DNA of 64,000 nt from Hydractinia symbiolongicarpus (taxonomy: Eukaryota; Cnidaria; Hydrozoa; Anthoathecata; Hydractiniidae): positions 992,001 through 1,056,000 of the forward strand of contig NC_079877.1 of assembly GCF_029227915.1 (NCBI RefSeq), written 5' to 3'. This document shows positions 24,590 through 36,335 of the stretch, piece by piece (within the stretch, counting starts at the first letter, position 1; the number at the start of each line of letters is the position of its first letter). The position numbers and the translations under genes were made by a program. The notes below the pieces were generated by a model. The model made no database searches. It saw only the letters and a program-made list of their open reading frames with translations, and was not told the origin of the DNA.

Positions 24590-26870
24590 AAAACGCATAA
24601 GACTTGTAGTTTTCAAAAATGTTTTCATTTCTGATGAGACGCTGAATGACAGAGGTTTAATCGCCGGCAAACGAAAACCCGCGAATTCCCGTAAATCCCG
24701 GACTCGGCCCGTATAGCCAAAGGTATACAAAGAAAGTACCCAGGGAGTAAACTCATTTCCCGAACGATTTTTTAAATTATTTTTTCAACATTAAAACGCA
24801 TGAGACTTGTATTTTTTAAAAATGTTTTTATTTTTGATGAGACGCCGAATAAAAGAAGTTTAATCGCCGGCAAACGAAAACCCGCGATTTCCCGTAAATC
24901 TCGGACTCGGCCCGTATAGTCAAAAGTATATAGAGATAGTACCCAGGAAGTAAACTCATTTCCCGAACGATTTTTTAAATTATTTTTTCGCCACTGTAAC
25001 GCGTGAGGCTTGTAGTTTTCAAAAATGTTTTCATTTTTGATGAGACGCTTAATGAAAGGGGTTTAATCGCCGGCAAACGAAAACTAGCGATTTCCCGTAA
25101 ATCCCGAGCTAGGCCCGTATAGTCGAATGTATACAAAGAAAGTACCCAGGGAGTAAACTCATTTCCCGAACGATTTTTTAAATTATTTTTTCACCACTAA
25201 AACGCATGAGACTTGTAGCTTTCAAAAATGTTTTCATTTTTGATGAGACGCTGAATAAAAAATGTTTAATCGCCGGCAAACTAAAACCCGCCATTTCCCG
25301 TAAATCCCGGACTCGGCCCGTATAGTCGAAAGTATACAAAGAAAGTACCCTGGGAGTAAACTCATTTCCAGAACGATTTTTTAAATTATCTTTTTACCAC
25401 TAAAACGCATGAGACTTGTAGTTTTTAAAAATGTTTTCATTTTTGATGAGACGCTGAATAAAAGAAGTTTAATCGCTGGCAAACGAAAACCCGCGAATTC
25501 CCGTAAATCTTGGACTCGGCCCGTATAGCCAAAAGTATACAAAGAAAGTATCCAGGAAGTAAACTCATTTCCCGAACGATTTTTTAAATTATTTTTTCAC
25601 CACTAAAACGCATGTGACTTGTAGTTTTTAAAAATGTTTTCATTTTTGATGAGACGCTGAATAAAAGAAGTTTAATCGCCGGCAAACGAAAACCCGCGAT
25701 TTCCCGTAAATCCCGGGCTTGGCCCGTATAGTCGAATATATACAAAGAAAGTACCCTGTGAGTAAACTCATTTCCATAACGATTTTTTAAATTATCTTTG
25801 CACCACTAAAACGCATGAGACTCGTAGTTTTCAAAAATGTTTTGATTTTTGATGAGACGCGGAATAAAAGAAGTTTAATCGCTGGCAAACGAAAACCCGC
25901 GATTTCCCGTAAATCCCGGACTCGGCCCGTATAGTCAAAAGTATACAAAGAAACTACCCAGGTAGTAAACTCATTTCCCGGACGATTTTTTAAATTATTT
26001 TTTCACTACTAAAACGCATAAGACTTGTAGTTTTCAAAAATGTTTTCATTTTTGATGAGACGCTGAATAAAAAAAGTTTAATCGCCGGCAAACGAAAACC
26101 CGCGATTTCCCGTAAATCTCGGACTCGGCCCGTATAGTCAAAAGTATACAGAGATAGTACCCAGGAAGTAAACTCATTTCCCGAACGATTTTTTAAATTA
26201 TGTTTTCGTCACTATAACGCGTGAGACTTGTAGTTTTCAAAAATGTTTTCATTTTTGATGAGACGCTTAATGAAAGAGGTTTAATCGCCGGCCAACGAAA
26301 ACTAGCGATTTCCCGTAAATCCCGAGCTAGGCCCGTATAGTCGAATGTATACAGAGAAAGTACCCAGGGAGTAAACTCATTTCCTGAACGATTTTTTAAA
26401 TTATTTTTTCACCACTAAAACGCATGAGACATGTAGTTTTTAATTTTTTTTTCATTTTTGATGAGACGCTGAATAAAAAAAGGTTAATCGCCGGCAAACT
26501 AAAACCCGCGATTTCCCGTAAATCCCGGACTCGGCCCGTATAGTCGAAAGTATACAAAGAAAGTACCCTGCGAGTAAACTCATTTTCAGAACGATTTTTT
26601 AAATTACCTTTTCACCACTAAAACGCATGAGACTTGTAGTTTTCAAAAATGTTTTCATTTTTGATGAGACGCTGAATAAAAGAAGTTTAATCGCCGGCAA
26701 ACGAAAACCCGCGAATTCCCGTAAATATCGGACTCGGCCCGTATAGCCAAAAGTACACAAAGAAAGTATCCAGGAAGTAAACTCATTTCCCGAACGATTT
26801 TTTAAATTATGTTTTCACCACTAAAACGCATGAGACTTGTAGTTTTCAAAAATGTTTTCATTTTTTATGA
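24590..26870 (+). repeat. Higher-order copy C1, 11 monomers (partner at 28649)
   Basis: This segment matches 28649-30930 at a constant offset of 4059 bp (20 monomers minus 1 bp). Markers are GCCAAAGGTATAC (24716), TTTTTTAAAAATGTTTTTA (24812), CTTGTAGCTTTC (25219 and 29278), CGAGCTAGGCCCGTATAG (25105 and 26323) and GCATGTGACTTG (25610). The two copies have more differences than the other pairs, so this duplication looks older. It holds the first EcoRI-type monomer (GAATTC at 24683). Confidence 0.75.
26436..26460. other. Satellite monomer with erased inverted repeat
   Basis: Where other monomers read CAAAAATGTTTTCATTTTTG, this one reads TAATTTTTTTTTCATTTTTG, so the left arm of the dyad is lost and a T9 run is created. 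The partner position in the 20-mer copy (30495-30519) has TTAAAAATGTTTTC, so the change is private to this monomer. Confidence 0.8.
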
Positions 26871-26989
26871 GACGCTGAATGAAAGAGGTTTAATCGCCGG
26901 CAAACGAAAACCCGTGATTTCCCGTAAATCCCGAGCTAGGCCCGTTTAGTCGAATGTATACAAAGAAAGTACCCAGGGAGTAAACTCAT

Positions 26990-28003
26990 TTCCAGAACGA
27001 TTTTTTAAATTATCTTTCCACCACTAAAACGCATGAGACTTGTAGTTTTCAAAAATGTTTTCATTTTTGATGAGACGCTGAATAAAAGACGTTTAATCGC
27101 CGGCAAACGAAAACCAGCGATTTCCCGTAAATCCAGGACTCGGCCCGTATAGTCAAAAGTATACAAAGAAAGTACTCAGGGAGTAAACTCATTTCCAGAA
27201 CGATTTTTTAAATTATTTTTTCAACACTAAAACGCATGAGACTTGTATGTTCAAAAATGTTTTCATTTTTGCTGAGACGCTGAATAAAAGAAGTTTAATC
27301 GCCGGCAAACGAAAACCCGCGATTTCCCGTAAATCCCGGGCTTGGCCCGTATAGTCGAATATATACAAAGAAAGTACCCTGTGAGTAAACTCATTTCCAG
27401 AACGATTTTTTAAATTATCTTTTCACCACTAAAACGCATGAGACTCGTAGTTTTCAAAAATGTTTTCATTTTTGATGAGACGCGGAATAAAAGAAGTTTA
27501 ATCGCTGGCAAACGAAAACCCGCGATTTCCCGTAAATCCCGGACTCAGCCCGTATAGTCAAAAGTATACAAAGAAAGTACCTAGGGAGTAAACTCATTTC
27601 CCGAACGGTTTTTTAAATTATTTTTTCAACAATAAAACGCATAAGACTTGTAGTTTTCAAAAATGTTTTCATTTTTGATGAGACGCTGAATGAAAGAGGT
27701 TTAATCGCCGGCAAACGAAAACCCGCGAATTCCCGTAAATCCCGGACTCGGCCCGTATAGCCAAAGGTATACAAAGAAAGTACCCAGGGAGTAAACTCAT
27801 TTCCCGAACGATTTTTTAAATTATTTTTTCAACACTAAAACGTATGAGACTTGTATTTTTTAAAAATGTTTTTATTTTTGATGAGACGCCGAATAAAAGA
27901 AGTTTATTCGCCGGCAAACGAAAACCCGCGATTTTCCGTAAATCTCGGACTCGGCCCGTATAGTCAAAAGTCTATAGAGATAGTACGCAGGAAGTAAACT
28001 CAT
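26990..28003 (+). repeat. 5-monomer higher-order unit D, copy 1
   Basis: Copy 2 follows at 1015 bp. Markers are CAACAATAAAACGCATAAG (27627 and 28642), GCCAAAGGTATAC (27760 and 28775), CGTATGAGACTTGTATTTT and GTTTATTCGCC (27903 and 28918). One monomer has a 1-bp shorter CTTGTATGTTCAAAAATG (27242). Confidence 0.8.
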
Positions 28004-29018
28004 TTCCAGAACGATTTTTTAAATTATCTTTTCACCACTAAAACGCATGAGACTTGTAGTTTTCAAAAATGTTTTCATTTTTGATGAGACGCTGAATAAA
28101 AGACGTTTAATCGCCGGCAAACGAAAACCAGCGATTTCCCGTAAATCCAGGACTCGGCCCGTATAGTCAAAAGTATACAAAGAAAGTACTCAGGGAGTAA
28201 ACTCATTTCCAGAACGATTTTTTAAATTATCATTTCACCACTAAAACGCATGAGACTTGTAGTTTTCAAAAATGTTTTCATTTTTGATGAGACGCTGAAT
28301 AAAAGACGTTTAATCGCTGGCAAACGAAAACCAGCGATTTCCCGTAAATCCAGGACTCGGCCCGTATAGTCAAAAGTATACAAATAAAGTACTCAGGGAG
28401 TAAACTCATTTCCAGAACGATTTTTTAAATTATCTTTTCACCACTAAAACGCATGAGACTCGTAGTTTTCAAAAATGTTTTCATTTTTGATGAGACGCGC
28501 AATAAAAGAAGTTTAATCGCTGGCAAACGAAAACCCGCGATTTCCCGTAAATCCCGGACTCAGCCCGTATAGTCAAAAGTATACAAAGAAACTACCCAGG
28601 GAGTAAACTCATTTCCCGAACGATTTTTTAAATTATTTTTTCAACAATAAAACGCATAAGACTTGTAGTTTTCAAAAATGTTTTCATTTTTGATGAGACG
28701 CTGAATGAAAGAGGTTTAATCGCCGGCAAACGAAAACCCGCGAATTCCCGTAAATCCCGGACTCGGCCCGTATAGCCAAAGGTATACAAAGAAAGTACCC
28801 AGGGAGTAAACTCATTTCCCGAACGATTTTTTAAATTATTTTTTCAACACTAAAACGTATGAGACTTGTATTTTTTAAAAATGTTTTTATTTTTGATCAG
28901 ACGCCGAATAAAAGAAGTTTATTCGCCGGCAAACGAAAACCCGCGATTTCCCGTAAATCTCGGACTCGGCCCGTATAGTCAAAAGTATATAGAGATAGTA
29001 CCCAGGAAGTAAACTCAT
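28004..29018 (+). repeat. 5-monomer higher-order unit D, copy 2
   Basis: This is the tandem partner of 26990-28003. Its second monomer differs (GACG/GCTGG/CCAGG type instead of CCCGGGCTTGG type), and the third carries a private GACGCGCAATAAAAG (28496). Its right end doubles as the left end of the 20-monomer-distance copy C2, showing that the two duplication events overlap. Confidence 0.75.
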
Positions 29019-30930
29019 TTCCCGAACGATTTTTTAAATTATTTTTTCGCCACTATAACGTGTGAGACTTGTAGTTTTTAAAAATGTTTTCATTTTTGAT
29101 GAGACGCTTAATGAAAGAGGTTTAATCGCCGGCAAACGAAAACTAGCGATTTCCCGTAAATCCCGAGCTAGGCCCGTATAGTCGAATGTATACAAAGAAA
29201 GTACCCAGGGAGTAAACTCATTTCCCGAACGATTTTTTAAATTATTTTTTCACCACTAAAACGCATGAGACTTGTAGCTTTCAAAAATGTTTTAATTTTT
29301 GATGAGACGCTGAATAAAAAAAGTTTAATCGCCGGCAAACTAAAACCCGCGATTTCCCGTAAATCCCGGACTCGGCCCGTATAGTCGAAAGTATACAAAG
29401 AAAGTACCCTGGGAGTAAACTCATTTCCAGAACGATTTTTTAAATTATCTTTTCAGCACTAAAACGCATGAGACTTGTAGTTTTCAAAAATGTTTTCATT
29501 TTTGATGAGACGCTGAATAAAAGAAGTTTAATCGCCGGCAAACGAAAACCCGCGAATTCCCGTAAATCTCGGACTCGGCCCGTATAGCCAAAAGTATACA
29601 AAGAAAGTATCCAGGAAGTAAACTCATTTCCCGAACGATTTTTTAAATTATTTTTTCACCACTAAAACGCATGTGACTTGTAGTTTTCAAAAATGTTTTC
29701 ATTTTTGATGAGACGCTGAATAAAAGAAGTTTAATCGCCGGCAAACGAAAACCCGCGATTTCCCGTAAATCCCGGGCTTGGCCCGTATAGTCGAATATAT
29801 ACAAAGAAAGTACCCTGTGAGTAAACTCATTTCCATAACGATTTTTTAAATTATCTTTTCACCACTAAAACGCATGAGACTCGTAGTTTTCAAAAATGTT
29901 TTCATTTTTGATGAGACGCGGAATAAAAGAAGTTTAATCGCTGGCAAACGAAAACCCGCGATTTCCCGTAAATCCCGGACTCGGCCCGTATAGTCAAAAG
30001 TATACAAAGAAACCACCCAGGGAGTAAACTCATTTCCCGAACGATTTTTTAAATTATTTTTTCTCTACTAAAACGCATAAAACTTGTAGTTTTCAAAAAT
30101 GTTTTCATTTTTGATGAGACGCTGAATAAAAGAAGTTTAATCGCCGGCAAACGAAAACCCGCGATTTCCCGTAAATCTTGGACTCGGCCCGTATAGTCAA
30201 AAGTATACAGAGATAGTACCCAGGAAGTAAACTCATTTTCCGAACGATTTTTTAAATTATGTTTTCGCCACTATAACGCGTGAGACTTGTAGTTTTCAAA
30301 AATGTTTTCATTTTTGATGAGACGCTTAATGAAAGAGGTTTAATCGCCGGCAAACAAAAACTAGCGATTTCCCGTAAATCCCGAGCTAGGCCCGTATAGT
30401 CGAATGTTTACAAAGAAAGTACCCTGGGAGTAAACTCATTTCCCGAACGATTTTTTAAATTATTTTTTCACCACTAAAACGCATGAGACTTGTAGTTTTT
30501 AAAAATGTTTTCATTTTTGATGAGACGCTGAATAAAAAAAGGTTAATCGCCGGCAAAATAAAACCCGCGATTTCCCGTAAATCCCGGACTCGGCCCGTAT
30601 AGTCGAAAGTATACAAAGAAAGTACCCTGCGAGTAAACTCATTTCCAGAACGATTTTTTAAATTACCTTTTTACCACTAAAACGCATGAGACTTGTAGTT
30701 TTCAAAAATGTTTTCATTTTAGATGAGACGCTGAATAAAAGAAGTTTAATCGCCGGCAAACGAATTTCCGCGAATTCCCGTAAATCTCGGACTCGGCCCA
30801 TATAGCCAAAAGTATACAAAGAAAGTATCCAGGAAGTAAACTCATTTCCCGAACGATTTTTTAAATTATTTTTTCACCACTAAAACGCATGAGACTTGTA
30901 GTTTTCAAAAATGTTTTCATTTTTGATGAG
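28649..30930 (+). repeat. Higher-order copy C2, 11 monomers (partner at 24590)
   Basis: This is the partner of 24590-26870 at a 4059-bp offset. It includes two CTATAACG-YGTGAG / CGAGCTAGG monomers 1218 bp apart (29165 and 30383), matching the pair at 25106 and 26324. One private oddity is CGAATTTCCGCGAATTCCCG at 30762, where GAAAACCC became GAATTTCC. Confidence 0.75.
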
Positions 30931-31440
30931 ACGCTGAATAAAAGAAGTTTAATCGCCGGCAAACGAAAAACCGCGATTTCCCGTAAATCCCGGGCTTGGC
31001 CCGTATAGTCGAATATATACAAAGAAAGTACCCTCTGAGTACACTCATTTCCATAACGATTTTTTAAATTATCTTTTCACCACTAAAACGCATGAGACTT
31101 GTAGTTTTCAAAAATGTTTTCATTTTTGATGAGACGCGGAATAAAAGAAGTTTAATTGCCGGCAAACGAAAACCCGCGAATTCCCGTAAATCTCGGACTC
31201 GGCCCGTATAGCCAAAAGTATACAAAGAAAGTATCCAGGAAGTAAACTCATTTCCCAAACGATTTTTTAAATTATTTTTTCACCACTAAAACGCAGGTGA
31301 CTTGTAGTTTTCAATAATGTTCTCATTTTTGATGAGACGCTGAATAAAAGAAGTTTAATCGCCGGCAAACGAAAACCCGCGATTTCCCGTAAATCCCGGG
31401 CTTGGCCCGTATAGTCGAATATATACAAAGAAAGTACCCT
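30931..31440 (+). repeat. Satellite monomers, first CTCTGAGTACACTC subtype
   Basis: About 2.5 monomers. The variant CCCTCTGAGTACACTC first appears here (31031) and is common rightwards (33467, 36512, 37933, 40977 and many after 43800). The 2436-bp spacing from 31031 to 33467 is 12 monomers. A 64-codon minus-strand frame (31064-31258) is satellite noise. Confidence 0.75.
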
Positions 31441-32252
31441 GTGAGGAAACTCATTTCCATAACGATTTTTTAAATTATCTTTTCACCACTAAAACGCATG
31501 AGACTTGTAGTTTTCAAAAATGTTTTCATTTTTGATGAAACGCTGAATAAAAGAAGTTTAATCGCCGGCAAACGAAAACCCGGGAATTCCCGTAAATCTC
31601 GGACTCGGCCCGTATAGCCAAAAGTATACAAAGAAAGTATCCAGGAAGTAAACTCATTTCCCGAACGATTTTTTAAATTATTTTTTCACCACTAAAACGC
31701 ATGAGACTTGTAGTTTTCAAAAATGTTTTCATTTTTGATGAGACGCTGAATAAAAGAAGTTTAATCGCCGGCAAACGAAAACCCGCGATTTCCCGTAAAT
31801 CTCGGACTCGGCCCGTATAGCCAAAAATATACAAAGAAAGTATCCAAGAAGTAAACTCATTTCCCGACCGATTTTTTAAATTATTTTTTCACCATTAAAA
31901 CGCATGTGACTGGTAGTTTTCAAAAATGTTTTCATTTTTGATGAGACGCTGAATAAAAGAAGTTTAATCGCCGGCAAACGAAAACCCGCGATTTCCCGTA
32001 AATCCCGTGCTTGGCCCGTATAGTCGAATATATACAAAGAAAGTACCCTGTGAGGAAACTCATTTCCCGACCGATTTTTTAAATTATTTTTTCACCATTA
32101 AAACGCATGTGACTTGTAGTTTTCAAAAATGTTTTCATTTTTGATGAGACGCTGAATAAAAGAAGTTTAATCGCCGGCAAACGAAAACCCGCGATTTCCC
32201 GTAAATCCCGTGCTTGGCCCGTATAGTCGAATATATACAAAGAAAGTACCCT
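31441..32252 (+). repeat. 4-monomer higher-order unit, copy 1 (812 bp)
   Basis: The next 812 bp repeat this unit with no difference that I could find. Markers are GATGAAACGCTG (31535), CCCGGGAATTCCCG (31579), CCAAAAATATAC, GTATCCAAGAAG (31840), CCGACCGATT, GTGACTGGTAG (31907) and two CCCGTGCTTGG tails (32005 and 32208). It also contains a nearly repeated single monomer (31865-32067 and 32068-32270, both CCGACCG/CACCATTAAAACG/CCCGTGC). Confidence 0.9.
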
Positions 32253-33064
32253 GTGAGGAAACTCATTTCCATAACGATTTTTTAAATTATCTTTTCACCA
32301 CTAAAACGCATGAGACTTGTAGTTTTCAAAAATGTTTTCATTTTTGATGAAACGCTGAATAAAAGAAGTTTAATCGCCGGCAAACGAAAACCCGGGAATT
32401 CCCGTAAATCTCGGACTCGGCCCGTATAGCCAAAAGTATACAAAGAAAGTATCCAGGAAGTAAACTCATTTCCCGAACGATTTTTTAAATTATTTTTTCA
32501 CCACTAAAACGCATGAGACTTGTAGTTTTCAAAAATGTTTTCATTTTTGATGAGACGCTGAATAAAAGAAGTTTAATCGCCGGCAAACGAAAACCCGCGA
32601 TTTCCCGTAAATCTCGGACTCGGCCCGTATAGCCAAAAATATACAAAGAAAGTATCCAAGAAGTAAACTCATTTCCCGACCGATTTTTTAAATTATTTTT
32701 TCACCATTAAAACGCATGTGACTGGTAGTTTTCAAAAATGTTTTCATTTTTGATGAGACGCTGAATAAAAGAAGTTTAATCGCCGGCAAACGAAAACCCG
32801 CGATTTCCCGTAAATCCCGTGCTTGGCCCGTATAGTCGAATATATACAAAGAAAGTACCCTGTGAGGAAACTCATTTCCCGACCGATTTTTTAAATTATT
32901 TTTTCACCATTAAAACGCATGTGACTTGTAGTTTTCAAAAATGTTTTCATTTTTGATGAGACGCTGAATAAAAGAAGTTTAATCGCCGGCAAACGAAAAC
33001 CCGCGATTTCCCGTAAATCCCGTGCTTGGCCCGTATAGTCGAATATATACAAAGAAAGTACCCT
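32253..33064 (+). repeat. 4-monomer higher-order unit, copy 2
   Basis: This is an apparently exact tandem copy of 31441-32252. The match breaks just afterwards, where TTATATTTTCACC (near 33101) replaces TTATCTTTTCACC and GAGACGCTG replaces GAAACGCTG. Confidence 0.9.
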
Positions 33065-35929
33065 GTGAGGAAACTCATTTCCATAACGATTTTTTAAATT
33101 ATATTTTCACCACTAAAACGCATGAGACTTGTAGTTTTCAAAAATGTTTTCATTTTTGATGAGACGCTGAATAAAAGAAGTTTAATCGCCGGCAAACGAA
33201 AACCCGCGAATTCCCGTAAATCTCGGACTCGGCCCGTATAGCCAAAAGTATACAAAGAAAGTATCCAGGAAGTAAACTCATTTCGCGAACGATTTTTTAA
33301 ATTATTTTTTCACCACTAAAACGCATGAGACTTGTAGTTTTCAAAAATGTTTGCATTTTTGATGAGACGCTGAATAAAAGAAGTTTAATCGCCGGCAAAC
33401 GAAAAACCGCGATTTCCCGTAAATCCCGGGCTTGGCCCGTATAGTCGAATATATACAAAGAAAGTACCCTCTGAGTACACTCATTTCCATAACGATTTTT
33501 TAAATTATCTTTTCACCACTAAAACGCATGAGACTTGTAGTTTTCAAAAATGTTTTCATTTTTGATGAGACGCGGAATAAAAGAAGTTTAATCGCCGGCA
33601 AACGAAAACCCGCAAATTCCCGTAAATCTCGGACTCGGCCCGTATAGCCAAAAGTATACAAAGAAAGTATCCAGGAAGTAAACTCATTTCCCGAACGATT
33701 TTTTAAATTATTTTTTCACCACTAAAACGCACGAGACTTGTAGTTTTCAAAAATGTTTTCATTTTTGATGAGACGCTGAATAAAAGAAGTTTAATCGCCG
33801 GCAAACGAAAACCAGCGATTTCCCGTAAATCCAGGACTCGGCCCGTATAGTCAAAAGTATACAAAGAAAGTACTCAGGGAGTAAACTCATTTCCAGAACG
33901 ATTTTTTAAATTACCTTTTCACCACTAAAACGCATGAGTCTTGTAGTTTTCAAAAATGTTTTCATTTTTGATGAGACGCTGAATAAAAGAAGTTTAATAG
34001 CCGGCAAACGAAAACCCGCGAATTCCCGTAAATCTCGGACTCGGCCCGTATAGCCAAAAATATACAAAGAAAGTATCCAGGAAGTAAACTCATTTCCCGA
34101 ACGATTTTTTAAATTATTTTTTCACCACTAAAACGCATGTGACTTGTAGTTTTCAAAAATGTTTTCATTTTTGATGAGACTCTGAATAAAAGAAGTTTAA
34201 TCGCCGGCAAACGAAAACCCGCGATTTCCCGTAAATCCCGGGCTTGGCCCGTATAGTCGAATATATACAAAGAAAGTACCCTGTGAGGAAACTCATTTCC
34301 ATAACGATTTTTTAAATTATCTTTTCACCACTAAAACGCATGAGACTCGTAGTTTTCAAAAATGTTTTCAATTTTGATGAGACGCGGAATAAAAGAAGTT
34401 TAATCGCTGGCAAACGAAAACCTGCGATTTCCCGTAAATCCCGGACTCGGTCCGTATAGTCAAAAGTATACAAAGAAACTACCCAGGGAGTAAACTCATT
34501 TCCCGAACGATTTTTTAAATTATTTTTTCACTACTAAAACGCATAAGACTTGTAGTTTTCAAAAATGTTTTCATTTTTGATGAGACGCTGAATAAAAGAA
34601 GTTTAATCGCCGGCAAACGAAAACCCGCGATTTCCCGTATATCTCGGACTCGGCCCGTATAGTCAAAAGTATACAGAGATAGTACCCAGGAAGTAAACTC
34701 ATTTCCCGAACGATTTTATAAATTATGTTTTCGCCACTATAACGCGTGAGACTTGTAGTTTTCAAAAATGTTTTCATTTTTGATGAGACGCTTAATGAAA
34801 GAGGTTTAATCGCCGGCAAACTAAAACCCGCGATTTCCCGTAAATCCCGGACTCGGCCCGTATAGTCGAAAGTATAAAAAGAAAGTACCCTGGGAGTAAA
34901 CTCATTTCCAGAACGATTTTTTAAATTATCTTTTCACCACTAAAACGCATGAGACTTGTAGTTTTCAAAAATGTTTTCATTTTTGATGAGACGCTGAATA
35001 AAAGAAGTTTAATCGCCGGCAAACGAAAACCCGCGAATTCCCGTAAATCTCGGACTCGGCCCGTATAGCCAAAAGTATACAAAGAAAGTACCCTGTGAGT
35101 AAACTCATTTCCATAACGATTTTTTAAATTATCTTTTCACCACTAAAACGCATGAGACTCGTAGTTTTCAAAAATGTTTTCATTTTTGATGAGACGCGGA
35201 ATAAAAGAAGTTTAATCGCTGGCAAACGAAAACCCGCGATTTCCCGTAAATCCCGGACTCGGCCCGTATAGTCAAAAGTATACAAAGAAACTACCCAGGG
35301 AGTAAACTCATTTCCCGAACGATTTTTTAAATTATTTTTTCACTACTAAAACGCATAAGACTTGTAGTTTTCAAAAATGTTTTCATTTTTGATGAGACGC
35401 GGAATAAAAGAAGTTTAATCGCCGGCAAACGAAAACCCGCGAATTCCCGTAAATCTCGGACCCGGCCCGTATAGCCAAAAATATACAAAGAAAGTATCCA
35501 GGAAGTAAACTCATTTCCCGAACGATTTTTTAAATTATTTTTTCACCACTAAAACGCATGTGACTTGTAGTTTTCAAAAATGTTTTCATTTTTGATGAGA
35601 CGCTGAATAAAAGAAGTTTAATCGCCGGCAAACGAAAACCCGCGATTTCCCGTAAATCCCGGGCTTGGCCCGTATAGTCGAATATAAACAAAGAAAGTAC
35701 CCTGTGAGTAAACTCATTTCCATAACGATTTTTTAAATTATCTTTTCACCACTAAAACGCATGAGACTCGTAGTTTTCAAAAATGTTTTCATTTTTGATG
35801 AGACGCGGAATAAAAGAAGTTTAATCGTTGGCAAACGAAAACCCGCGATTTCCCGTAAATCCCGGACTCGGCCCGTATAGTCAAAAGTATACAAAGAAAC
35901 TACCCAGGGAGTAAACTCATTTCCCGAAC
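33065..35929 (+). repeat. Mixed-subtype satellite, about 14 monomers
   Basis: No clean internal higher-order unit is visible. EcoRI-type (GCGAATTCCCG), CCAGGACTCGG, CCCGGGCTTGG, GCTGGC/CTACCC, CAGAGATAG and CTATAACGCGTGAG monomers alternate. Parts resemble 30950-31260 (offset 2436 bp) and 36900-37750 (offset 1624 bp, CTCGGACCCGG at 35455 and 37079). One monomer has TTTTATAAATT in place of the phase motif (34715), a variant seen again near 38981 and 42227. The 82-codon minus-strand frame (34571-34819) is the longest in the window but consists only of satellite sequence. Confidence 0.75.
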
Positions 35930-36335
35930 GATTTTTTAAATTACTTTTTCACTACTAAAACGCATAAGACTTGTAGTTTTCAAAAATGTTTTCATTTTTG
36001 ATGAGACGCTGAATAAAAGAAGTTTAATTGCCGGCAAACGAAAACCCGCGATTTCCCGTAAATCTCGGACTCGGCCCGTATAGTCAAAAGTATACAGAGA
36101 TAGTACCCAGGAAGTAAACTCATTTCCCGAACGATTTTTTAAATTATTTTTTCACTACTAAAACGCATAAGACTTGTAGTTTTCAAAAATGTTTTCATTT
36201 TTGATGAGACGCTGAATAAAAGAAGTTTAATTGCCGGCAAACGAAAACCCGCGATTTCCCGTAAATCTCGGACTCGGCCCGTATAGTCAAAAGTATACAG
36301 AGATAGTACCCAGGAAGTAAACTCATTCCCCGAAT
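35930..36335 (+). repeat. Single-monomer tandem duplication
   Basis: Two adjacent monomers (35930-36132 and 36133-36335) are of the same rare kind: CACTACTAAAACGCATAAG front, TTTAATTGCCGG middle, CTCGGACTCGG and ATACAGAGATAGTACCCAGG tail. Elsewhere this type is followed by a TTATGTTTTCGCC monomer (37757, 39791, 40801), so the extra unit looks like a one-monomer duplication. Confidence 0.8.

Noticed and set aside
34571-34819. 82-codon minus-strand open frame and 64-65-codon relatives (31064, 38945, 42191, 44256, 45880, 47097, 48518)
   Set aside because: All lie in phase with the satellite and share sequence only because the monomers do. Neighbouring monomers carry stops in the same frame.
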